Part shown: one piece after another, positions 8,553 to 12,958 of the stretch
Position numbering within the stretch: position 1 is the stretch's first letter
Layout of the letters: each line of letters starts with the position of its first letter
Notes under the pieces: model-generated
Seen by the model: only the letters and a program-made list of their open reading frames with translations
Told to the model about the DNA's origin: nothing
Databases searched by the model: none
Source: Neptuniibacter sp.
Lineage (GTDB): Bacteria; Pseudomonadota; Gammaproteobacteria; Pseudomonadales; Balneatricaceae
Assembly (NCBI GenBank): GCA_030149405.1
Contig: JASBRM010000060.1
Span: 1 to 13,145 of the forward strand
Direction: 5' to 3'
Length of the DNA stretch: 13,145 bases
Position numbers and translations under genes: made by a program

Positions 8553-8903
8553 ATGAAATGCAAAATATTCCTACTTACAGCAACTTTGACATTCTTTTCA
8601 ACTGCCACCTTTGCTGATGTGACATGTAGAAAGGATTCGTTTGGAACAACTCGTTGTAGTAATGGCCAAACTTTCCGTACCGACTCCTTTGGAACAACTC
8701 GAGATAATAGAGGAAATACTTGGAGAACAGATTCCTTCGGTACTACGAGAGGAAGTGATGGTTCCACCTATAGGACAGATTCTTTCGGCACAACTCGAGA
8801 CAATAGAGGAAATACTTGGAGAACAGATTCCTTTGGTAATACTAGGGGAAGTAACGGAACTACTTGCAGAACCGACTCATTTGGCACTATGCGTTGCCGC
8901 TAA
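8553..8903 (+). CDS. Secreted tandem-repeat protein (TDSFGTTR repeats), function unknown
   Basis: A 116-residue protein with a clear signal peptide (about 1-21, cleavage after TFA). The mature part is almost only 16-residue repeats of pattern [TK]DSFGTTR-x3-G-x-T-x-R, five and a half copies from residue 27 to the end. The residue before each RT/RK is aromatic (F, W, Y, W) in inner repeats, whereas the first and last repeats carry Cys pairs C25/C35 and C105/C115, each spaced C-x9-C. Exported into the periplasm or beyond, they could form disulfides that cap a solenoid- or beta-like repeat structure (inference). AAGGA at 8541-8545 supports the ATG. I do not recognise a characterised family. It converges on the lipoprotein gene that ends at 8938. 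Confidence 0.85.
   Translation: MKCKIFLLTATLTFFSTATFADVTCRKDSFGTTRCSNGQTFRTDSFGTTRDNRGNTWRTDSFGTTRGSDGSTYRTDSFGTTRDNRGNTWRTDSFGNTRGSNGTTCRTDSFGTMRCR
8628..8900 (+). repeat. 48-bp coding tandem repeat with a 96-bp higher-order period
   Basis: The repeats of the secreted protein are 48-bp units. Units two apart are far more alike than neighbours: 8694-8737 and 8790-8833 differ at one base in 44. This points to recent duplication or conversion of a two-repeat (96-bp) block. Confidence 0.85.
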
Positions 8904-8922
8904 TGTTTCACTAGGCAATCTT
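8894..8922 (+). terminator. Possible weak terminator of the repeat-protein gene
   Basis: TTGCC (8894-8898) can pair with GGCAA (8914-8918) over a 15-nt loop that holds the stop codon, followed by TCTTTT. The stem is short. Confidence 0.25.
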
Positions 8923-8937
8923 TTGTAGCAAAAGGTC

Positions 8938-9273
8938 TTATTCGGCTTTTGTAAAACCAAAAGAGGTTACGCATTTTTCGTGCTCAGCATCTTTGGCAGA
9001 CTCTCCAAGTAGTGCCAGTAATAACGATGCTCCCATAAGATTGGGATCACCAGACTGGCCAGAGTCATACGCAGCTTGATTTATTGATGAGTTGGTTTGG
9101 GCATATTCGTTGTTTACACGTTCAGTACAGTACCGGTAGGCATTATCAAGATCTGCTTGTGTCTGTCCGTTGAGATACCATCTAGTTGGTGATGATGAGC
9201 ATCCTGATAAGAACAAAGCTATCGCTATGATGGTAAATGCTAATGACTTGGTAAGACGGTATGAAATTGCCAC
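8938..9273 (-). CDS. Small predicted lipoprotein, function unknown
   Basis: A 111-residue protein from GTG 9273. I prefer this start because AAGGAAGG (complement of 9282-9289) stands at normal distance from it; an in-frame GTG at 9282 overlaps that site and would add three residues. The N-terminus has a basic stretch, a hydrophobic segment and the lipobox LSGC at codons 22-25, then SSS, so it should be lipidated and held in a membrane. The mature part is about 85 residues, hydrophilic, with two cysteines (in YRYCTE and HEKCVTS) that might form a disulfide. No family was recognised. It converges with the secreted repeat protein 34 bp away. Confidence 0.8.
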   Translation of the reverse strand: MAISYRLTKSLAFTIIAIALFLSGCSSSPTRWYLNGQTQADLDNAYRYCTERVNNEYAQTNSSINQAAYDSGQSGDPNLMGASLLLALLGESAKDAEHEKCVTSFGFTKAE

Positions 9274-9426
9274 AGTGGTCACCTTCCTTGGGTTGGGCGT
9301 TATATGATGCTTCCTTTTTAGATCTTAAAATGGGTCTTGAGTAATATCAATAAGTAATCTTTGGGTAAGTCAATGACTCCTCAAATAAGTAGGCGTGAAT
9401 CGCTTACCTCAATAGATGAGTGATTA

Positions 9427-9888
9427 ATGGTTAAGAAAGTTATTTCGGGTGGGCAAACTGGCGTTGATCGTGCGGCGCTCGATTTTGCCATTGCTAATGA
9501 CATACCGGCTGGCGGATGGATTCCTGCTGAGAGGCGTTCAGAAGACGGCGGTGTACCAGAAAAATACGACTTCCTGATAGTTACCAAAGCTCGTTCATAT
9601 TCAGTTCGTACACGTTGGAATGTTCGTGATTCAGATGGCACTTTGATTCTCAATTCAGGGAAACTGGCTGGTGGCACTGAATATACCTGCAAGATTGCTG
9701 AGAAGACCGGGAAGCCTTACCTGGTTATCCAGCTTGATCAGCCTTTAGAGTACAGTCGGCTGTCTGAGTGGATCAGTGATAACAACATCGAGGTGATAAA
9801 CGTAGCAGGGCCGAGGGAAAAACCTGAAGATCCAATTTATGACCGAGCGCTTAACTACCTACAAGAGTGGAACAGGCATGAGCGGTAA
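9427..9888 (+). CDS. cpYpsA-related SLOG family protein (formerly 'putative molybdenum carrier')
   Basis: A 153-residue cytoplasmic protein with the full signature of the circularly permuted YpsA-like SLOG family: VISGGQTGVDRAALDFA (5-21), GGWIPAERRSEDG (29-41), RTRWNVRDSDGTLIL (61-75) and AGGT (81-84) before KPYLV. SLOG folds are Rossmann-like and predicted to bind nucleotides or nucleotide-derived ligands; some members are predicted parts of conflict or defence systems (comparative genomics, Burroughs and colleagues). The old 'molybdenum carrier' label is not supported by anything nearby. It is the first of three tightly packed genes; its stop lies inside the next gene. The Shine-Dalgarno before the ATG is weak. 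Confidence 0.88.
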   Translation: MVKKVISGGQTGVDRAALDFAIANDIPAGGWIPAERRSEDGGVPEKYDFLIVTKARSYSVRTRWNVRDSDGTLILNSGKLAGGTEYTCKIAEKTGKPYLVIQLDQPLEYSRLSEWISDNNIEVINVAGPREKPEDPIYDRALNYLQEWNRHER

Positions 9889-10180
9889 GCAGAAATACCT
9901 CCAGGGATTCCGTGACAGACTAAGTGAGCTGTACCTCCAGATTCGAGACTACGACAACAGAGATGTTGCTATGTGCCAAGGTATCGAGGCGTTTATGGAA
10001 GCAGGGATTCTGTCAGGCGTTGTAAACCATTCTGAGCTTCAGTCTGTGATTGCTGATGAGCATATGTCAGTGTTCGGGATGACTCGCCAAGAGCGCTTGC
10101 AGATGCTCAGAGAGGAAGCGTTAGGGAAGGGTGACTATGCTTTCTTTGATACCCCAACTTGGCAACGAGACAGGAAGTAA
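9878..10180 (+). CDS. Hypothetical helical protein in the SLOG operon
   Basis: A 100-residue protein that I start at ATG 9878, overlapping the end of the SLOG gene by 11 bp in another frame; a longer in-frame start at 9839 lies deep inside the SLOG gene and is less likely. The sequence is charged and mainly helix-forming, without signal peptide or membrane segment: an arginine-rich N-terminal helix (FRDRLSELYLQIRDY), then VAMCQGIEAFMEAGILSGVV and MTRQERLQMLREEAL. I do not recognise a family. The overlap upstream and the 3-bp gap downstream indicate translational coupling within a three-gene operon. Confidence 0.75.
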   Translation: MSGKQKYLQGFRDRLSELYLQIRDYDNRDVAMCQGIEAFMEAGILSGVVNHSELQSVIADEHMSVFGMTRQERLQMLREEALGKGDYAFFDTPTWQRDRK

Positions 10181-10183
10181 CTC

Positions 10184-10384
10184 ATGGAAATTGATAGCAG
10201 TCTGACAGATATGTTTATCATCGTGGTTGCAGTCTCTGTGTACTTCACCTGGAGGCAGCTTCGTAAGCCTATTGCCCAACAAGAGGATGATGGCATGGAG
10301 CGCTTTTGTATCCATACTGAAGATGATGATGGAAAGCCGATGATCATCACGGGCACTCGGCCCAAGAGCGATCAGGACAGCTAA
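10184..10384 (+). CDS. Small single-pass membrane protein, third gene of the SLOG operon
   Basis: A 66-residue protein whose ATG follows the previous stop by 3 bp, with AGGAA just upstream. One hydrophobic segment (about residues 9-23, MFIIVVAVSVYFTW) is followed by RQLRK, so the acidic C-terminal tail (EDD and HTEDDDGK) should face the cytoplasm under the positive-inside rule. No family was recognised. As the membrane partner of a ligand-sensing SLOG protein it could be an effector or anchor; this is inference from layout alone. Confidence 0.7.
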   Translation: MEIDSSLTDMFIIVVAVSVYFTWRQLRKPIAQQEDDGMERFCIHTEDDDGKPMIITGTRPKSDQDS

Positions 10385-10467
10385 GACGGTATTTCGCCTT
10401 TATCTGCTTTGATATGCAAATGCGCACATCGCTAGGCTAAGCCAGAATTATGGTTTGAAGGGAAAAA

Positions 10468-10668
10468 ATGAAATCGAGCGAGTACAAGAACCGGGGCTAC
10501 AATCCAAAGAAAGTAATTCTGGAACTGAGGAAGCATATTCGACAGAAGGAGAAGGCTTCTACCTCGGACAACTCTCAAGAGCTATCCATGTGCGGTGGCA
10601 GGCAAGCACCTTATCTTGTGCCGCTGGAAGGCGGTGAGTCAGAAAAGAAAAACCGGCAAAGCGACTAA
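10468..10668 (+). CDS. Small basic hypothetical protein
   Basis: A 66-residue reading frame with GAAGGG 5 nt before its ATG. The N-terminal half is basic and helix-prone (YNPKKVILELRKHIRQKEK) and might bind nucleic acid; the rest is low in recognisable features. An overlapping frame at 10455-10637 begins only at TTG and looks like a shadow. It lies 83 bp after the SLOG operon on the same strand. Coding status rests on the ribosome-binding site and composition. Confidence 0.5.
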   Translation: MKSSEYKNRGYNPKKVILELRKHIRQKEKASTSDNSQELSMCGGRQAPYLVPLEGGESEKKNRQSD

Positions 10669-10744
10669 CAAGAGTTCACTTTTCGCTGTCACAAAGGTGG
10701 GCTCAGATTTGAGCGCATCTGTTCCAGAGGGCAAGTTTTAAGAA

Positions 10745-10783
10745 CGCACCCTCATAATTTCTTAGGGTGCGCAGATTATGCGC
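10745..10783. repeat. Overlapping perfect hairpins
   Basis: CGCACCCT (10745-10752) pairs perfectly with AGGGTGCG (10764-10771). The last bases of that stem can instead form GCGCA (10769-10773) with TGCGC (10779-10783). The two hairpins exclude each other, as in an RNA switch. On the minus strand the first is followed by TTCTTAAAA, so a minus-strand terminator is another reading. Confidence 0.55.
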
Positions 10784-10848
10784 TCTCTAAGAGAAGCTTA
10801 ATTGTAATGGGTGTAACAGTTTGTTACTCCAGGAAGCAGAAATTAAAA

Positions 10849-10915
10849 AGCCAACTGCTTCAGAGAACTACCCGGCTCCAATTGCCATTGGGCTTGAACT
10901 CTTAAACAGCTGGCT
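10849..10915. repeat. 67-nt stem-closed element (possible minus-strand terminator)
   Basis: AGCCA-A-CTG (10849-10857) pairs with CAG-C-TGGCT (10907-10915) with one mismatch. Inside, CCAAT/ATTGG with loop TGCC forms a second hairpin (10878-10891). On the minus strand the stem is followed by TTTTT, so it may terminate leftward transcripts. Its size is close to the units that follow. Confidence 0.5.
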
Positions 10916-10924
10916 CTTGTTGTA

Positions 10925-10990
10925 GGCTCCGGCAGCGGTCAGAATGCTAAGCATCGCCGGTCAAGCGGGTACAATTCCCAGTCCGAAACC
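10925..10990 (+). repeat. Structured repeat unit 1
   Basis: A tRNA-sized unit aligned to unit 2 with an offset of 69-70 nt. Hairpin 1 has CCGGC (10929-10933) with GCCGG (10956-10960) and an apical ATGCTAAGCAT. Hairpin 2 has GGG (10967-10969) with CCC (10977-10979). Shared words with unit 2: GCT-R-AGC, TCAAG, ACAATTC and AGTCC. The outer stem seen in units 2 and 3 is missing or degenerate here. Confidence 0.5.
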
Positions 10991-10994
10991 AAGT

Positions 10995-11059
10995 GACTCA
11001 GGCCAGTGTCAAGACGCTGAGCGCCGCACTTCAAGTTAGACAATTCTAAGTCCCGAGTC
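10995..11059 (+). repeat. Structured repeat unit 2
   Basis: Outer stem GACTC (10995-10999) with GAGTC (11055-11059). Hairpin 1: AGTG (11005-11008) with CACT (11027-11030) and an apical CGC-TGA-GCG. Hairpin 2: TTAG (11036-11039), loop ACAATT, CTAA (11046-11049), then 5 nt to the outer stem. It is tRNA-like in size, but the arms do not fit a cloverleaf. Confidence 0.5.
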
Positions 11060-11061
11060 AT

Positions 11062-11123
11062 GTAGAGCCGCCACGAGAAGCTATGATTGCTTGGTGCCTC
11101 AGAAGGGCCTGATCTCACTCTAC
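11062..11123 (+). repeat. Structured repeat unit 3
   Basis: Outer stem GTAGAG (11062-11067) with CTCTAC (11118-11123), 6 perfect pairs. Hairpin 1: CAC...AAGC with GCTT...GTG around a 7-nt loop. Hairpin 2: TCAG (11099-11102), 6-nt loop, CTGA (11109-11112), then 5 nt to the outer stem. The layout and last spacings equal those of unit 2 although the bases differ. Confidence 0.5.
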
Positions 11124-11151
11124 GGACATTATTGTAGTTCATAATATGACC

Positions 11152-11239
11152 AGTAGGCAATTGCTGGAGAAATATGTGAGTGAATGCAAGCAGAGGGGTT
11201 ACAACATGGAGAGAGCACTGAAGTATCCTGACGCCTACT
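11152..11239. repeat. 88-nt element closed by a perfect 7-bp stem
   Basis: AGTAGGC (11152-11158) is complementary to GCCTACT (11233-11239). The length and 7-bp closing stem recall a long-variable-arm tRNA, but I cannot find a T-arm or anticodon arm inside. Confidence 0.4.
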
Positions 11240-11256
11240 CTTTATAATGTGAAGAA

Positions 11257-11299
11257 GTCTGGATTCGATCTGACAACTGCTGTCAGATAAGGTCTGGAT
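11257..11299. repeat. Perfect 8-bp hairpin between direct repeats GTCTGGAT
   Basis: ATCTGACA (11268-11275), loop ACTGC, TGTCAGAT (11281-11288). The direct repeat GTCTGGAT stands on both sides (11257-11264 and 11292-11299), 35 bp apart. Confidence 0.6.
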
Positions 11300-11320
11300 C
11301 AACATGTCGAAAAAGTGCAA

Positions 11321-11348
11321 ACAGCGGACATATGTTGTTAGAATTCTA
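11321..11348 (+). repeat. Left copy of the flanking repeat around the two-TM gene
   Basis: ACAGCGGACAT, 8 variable bases, AGAAT, one base, CTA. The same words with the same spacing recur at 11664-11691. TGTCGA also precedes both copies. It ends 33 bp before the small membrane protein gene. Confidence 0.6.
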
Positions 11349-11381
11349 GATCTTATACTTGGTTAGAACAGGGAATGATCT

Positions 11382-11636
11382 ATGAGTAAGGCGCCTTTTT
11401 TTGTAAAAGCACTGCGCATCCTTGCTTTATTAGTAATCGTGTTTGGAGTCATTAGTTTAGCGCTTGGTCTTGCTGTAGCAACTGGAGCGGTGGTCGAGCC
11501 AGAGCCTGGTGCTTACCTCGGCAACAGAACCAGCAGTGAAGCCATCGACCAAGGCATCTACAGAATTATTGTTGGGTTCATAATGGGAGCAATAGCACAA
11601 ATTGCGCACTCTGTATCAAAGAGTGAGAAGGAGTAA
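11382..11636 (+). CDS. Small two-TM membrane protein, function unknown
   Basis: An 84-residue protein with two hydrophobic segments: about 12-34 (LRILALLVIVFGVISLALGLAV) and about 60-76 (IYRIIVGFIMGAIAQIA). The loop between (PEPGAYLGNRTSSEAIDQ) is hydrophilic and the C-terminus is charged (SVSKSEKE). The N-terminal MSKAPFFVKALR is basic, so both ends probably face the cytoplasm. The ATG at 11382 is the first usable start; AGGGA upstream is a modest ribosome-binding site. I do not recognise a family; a small membrane component of a toxin-like or stress system is possible but unsupported. It is bracketed by two copies of a repeat at 11321-11348 and 11664-11691. Confidence 0.7.
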   Translation: MSKAPFFVKALRILALLVIVFGVISLALGLAVATGAVVEPEPGAYLGNRTSSEAIDQGIYRIIVGFIMGAIAQIAHSVSKSEKE

Positions 11637-11663
11637 ATATGTGCTAATCCCCTCTGTGTGTCG

Positions 11664-11691
11664 ACAGCGGACATGCCCTTCCAGAATACTA
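11664..11691 (+). repeat. Right copy of the flanking repeat around the two-TM gene
   Basis: Same pattern as at 11321-11348: ACAGCGGACAT, 8 variable bases, AGAAT, one base, CTA, 343 bp further on. It continues into a part resembling unit 1 (GCATCGCCG, TTCAG, then GGGA/TCCC at 11715-11730, AGTCC). Confidence 0.6.
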
Positions 11692-11755
11692 CAGCCAGGC
11701 ATCGCCGTTCAGTTGGGAGCTTTCAGTCCCTATGGCTCTTATTCTAGCTTGAGCG

Positions 11756-12109
11756 CTATATCCTGCGCATACTCCAACTACCGCCGCCAGTTTTAAAGTG
11801 AATGAACATTGGCTTATATGGCCTTGGCGGGATTGTTACACTGCCATCATTATTGAACAGGGTTAACTGAGCGGGCTTGCTCATATCGGGTATTGAACTG
11901 ATTGGTCTTCCAGTGAAAAGATCCAATTGAATCTGGATGCCGTTTCTGCGAGAGCGAAGCTGATTTGCCTTCTTCATTACTCGCTCAACATTGATCTTTC
12001 GTGACAAGCGATAACCGCCCTCAGCGCATCGAGTGATTCCATAGTTTCTGTTAATGTGAGTCTTTGTTCTGGCCAAAATTGCCATCCTGAAGCGAGTTGC
12101 AGTTTCCAT
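11756..12109 (-). CDS. Hypothetical basic protein
   Basis: A 117-residue protein on the minus strand with a good AAGGA 7 nt before ATG 12109. The N-terminal half is strongly basic (RFRMAILARTKTHINRNYG, then RLSRKINVERVMKKANQLRSRR), suggesting nucleic-acid contact; the C-terminal half has LDLFTGRP, QLTLFNNDGS and PYKPMFIHFKTGG. No signal peptide or membrane segment. I do not recognise the family. It follows the nuclease-like gene after 61 bp on the same strand and could be cotranscribed with it. Confidence 0.65.
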   Translation of the reverse strand: METATRFRMAILARTKTHINRNYGITRCAEGGYRLSRKINVERVMKKANQLRSRRNGIQIQLDLFTGRPISSIPDMSKPAQLTLFNNDGSVTIPPRPYKPMFIHFKTGGGSWSMRRI

Positions 12110-12170
12110 AGTAATCCTTAACTACAGTTAACTTACTGATTTTATTCGATGTAATTAAAAAGCAGTGTTA

Positions 12171-12710
12171 TCATCGCATAATTATTTTAGCTGTAATTAT
12201 GCAAGGTTCATTTTCATACCCCTCAGATGCCAGTTCTGTAACTTTGTCACGGATATTCTCTGGGGAAAGGAAAACCCAGCCCTTGTCATCAAATAGGTTA
12301 CGTATCTCTTCAGATTTTGACTGATATACTTTACCTGCGGCTAATCCCAGGATTATCTTGGTATCAGCTGAGCACATTCCAGAGTTGATTAAGTCTTCTC
12401 TAAGGCGGGCAAAAACAATATTCCGGTAATTTTCGCATGTAAAAAGTTTGTATTTACCTTCAGGAATTGGATGATCTTTTTGCAGCTCAGCTAATTTAAC
12501 ACCTGGGGAATCGAGATAAGATTTAGCTTCATAAACAATGATCTGTTTTTCTTGGGGTTTGAATGCCAGTAGATCTACTTCAGGGCGTGGTATCGATGGT
12601 TTTCCTACATCTCGTTTTTCTTGTTTGGTGAGGTTAATTTTATACGACTGTCTGACCCAGTAGCCCTCGTGTTCTAACAACGTTTTGATTATTCCTTCAA
12701 AGTAATCCAT
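12171..12710 (-). CDS. PD-(D/E)XK nuclease-like protein
   Basis: A 179-residue protein with the marks of a restriction-endonuclease-like fold near the N-terminus: helix 1 with E5 (DYFEGIIKTLLEHEGYWV), then PRPEVDLLAF with D46, then QIIVYEAKSY with E61 and K63, giving the D...E-x-K active-site pattern with hydrophobic strands in the right places. The C-terminal half (about 80-179) includes YKLFTCENYRNIVFARLRED and is unassigned. AGGGA close upstream supports ATG 12710. No methyltransferase lies beside it, so a classical R-M system is not visible; an orphan defence nuclease or DNA-repair enzyme is possible. Upstream (to its right) lies the dyad array, a likely regulatory region. The superfamily call rests on motif reading only. 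Confidence 0.6.
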   Translation of the reverse strand: MDYFEGIIKTLLEHEGYWVRQSYKINLTKQEKRDVGKPSIPRPEVDLLAFKPQEKQIIVYEAKSYLDSPGVKLAELQKDHPIPEGKYKLFTCENYRNIVFARLREDLINSGMCSADTKIILGLAAGKVYQSKSEEIRNLFDDKGWVFLSPENIRDKVTELASEGYENEPCIITAKIIMR

Positions 12711-12812
12711 TTCTATCCCTAACTTGTACCAGCTGAATAACGTTCTTCGTCAATGTTAGTTTGGTACTGTAGCTGGAAAGTTAACAGGATGTATATGGTT
12801 ATATATAAGACT

Positions 12813-12825
12813 CTCCTATATGGAG
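12813..12825 (-). promoter_or_regulatory. Dyad D1 (CTCC-TATAT-GGAG)
   Basis: First of four dyads. Read on the minus strand it is CTACTCCATATAGGAG, the same word as in D4. It lies about 100 bp upstream of the nuclease-like gene. Confidence 0.65.
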
Positions 12826-12856
12826 TAGATAGAACCACTGAAATAGCCAGTTAGTA

Positions 12857-12869
12857 CTCCAATAGGGAG
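12857..12869 (-). promoter_or_regulatory. Dyad D2 (CTCC-AATAG-GGAG)
   Basis: Second dyad, 44 bp from D1. On the minus strand it reads GACCTACTCCCTATTGGAG, followed by TACTAAC, similar to the setting of D3. With D3 it makes a 10-bp perfect inverted repeat (GGAGTAGGTC 12866-12875 with GACCTACTCC 12893-12902). Confidence 0.65.
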
Positions 12870-12898
12870 TAGGTCTGAGCCACTATCGGTTTGACCTA

Positions 12899-12911
12899 CT
12901 CCAAATAGGAG
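12899..12911 (+). promoter_or_regulatory. Dyad D3 (CTCC-AAATA-GGAG) inside a promoter spacer
   Basis: Third dyad, 42 bp from D2. It sits between TTGACC (12891-12896) and ACTAAT (12913-12918), 16 bp apart, a reasonable -35/-10 pair for rightward transcription. A protein bound here would block RNA polymerase. Confidence 0.65.
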
Positions 12912-12930
12912 GACTAATAAGGTTTACCTA

Positions 12931-12943
12931 CTCCATATAGGAG
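12931..12943 (+). promoter_or_regulatory. Dyad D4 (CTCC-ATATA-GGAG)
   Basis: Fourth dyad, 32 bp from D3, in the context ACCTACTCCATATAGGAGG. TTTACC stands before it in the place of a -35. It ends 15 bp before the stop codon of the partial minus-strand gene. Confidence 0.65.
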
Positions 12944-12958
12944 GAGTTAATTTGATAA

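Larger units (their letters stand above)
10669..11381. other. Long stretch without convincing genes, packed with hairpin elements
   Basis: About 0.7 kb where no frame has a good start and protein-like composition. It is filled with stem-closed elements: hairpins at 10704-10717 and 10745-10783, a long stem at 10849-10915, three adjacent 62-66 nt units at 10925-11123, a 7-bp stem closing 11152-11239, and an 8-bp perfect hairpin at 11268-11288. The minus-strand frames at 10939-11160 and 11129-11320 run through these units and are judged non-coding. Confidence 0.6.

Noticed and set aside
8641..8928. 95-residue open frame overlapping the secreted repeat protein in another frame
   Set aside because: Its repeats are a by-product of the 48-bp DNA repeat. 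It lacks its own ribosome-binding site, and the other frame has the signal peptide and conserved repeat residues.
9290..9320. Integron attC-like sequence (GGGCGTTATAT)
   Set aside because: The core does not match GTTRRRY, no partner RYYYAAC was found at proper distance, and no integrase is in the window.
10455..10637. Alternative 60-residue frame overlapping the 66-residue basic protein
   Set aside because: It starts at a TTG without a ribosome-binding site, whereas the neighbouring frame has GAAGGG at good distance from an ATG.
10925..11123. Canonical tRNA genes or clear tRNA pseudogenes
   Set aside because: Words like TACAATT between GGG and CCC resemble a T-arm and the sizes fit, but an acceptor of 7 pairs, a D-arm and an anticodon arm cannot be placed together in any unit.
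11129..11320. Minus-strand open frame of 63 residues
   Set aside because: It runs through the 88-nt stem-closed element and a perfect hairpin; composition is not protein-like and no ribosome-binding site was seen.
11602..11796. Plus-strand open frame of 64 residues
   Set aside because: It overlaps the end of the two-TM gene, crosses the right flanking repeat, and has no proper start.
12811..12943. Short CRISPR array
   Set aside because: The repeats are short palindromes in two orientations with uneven spacing, and no cas gene is near.
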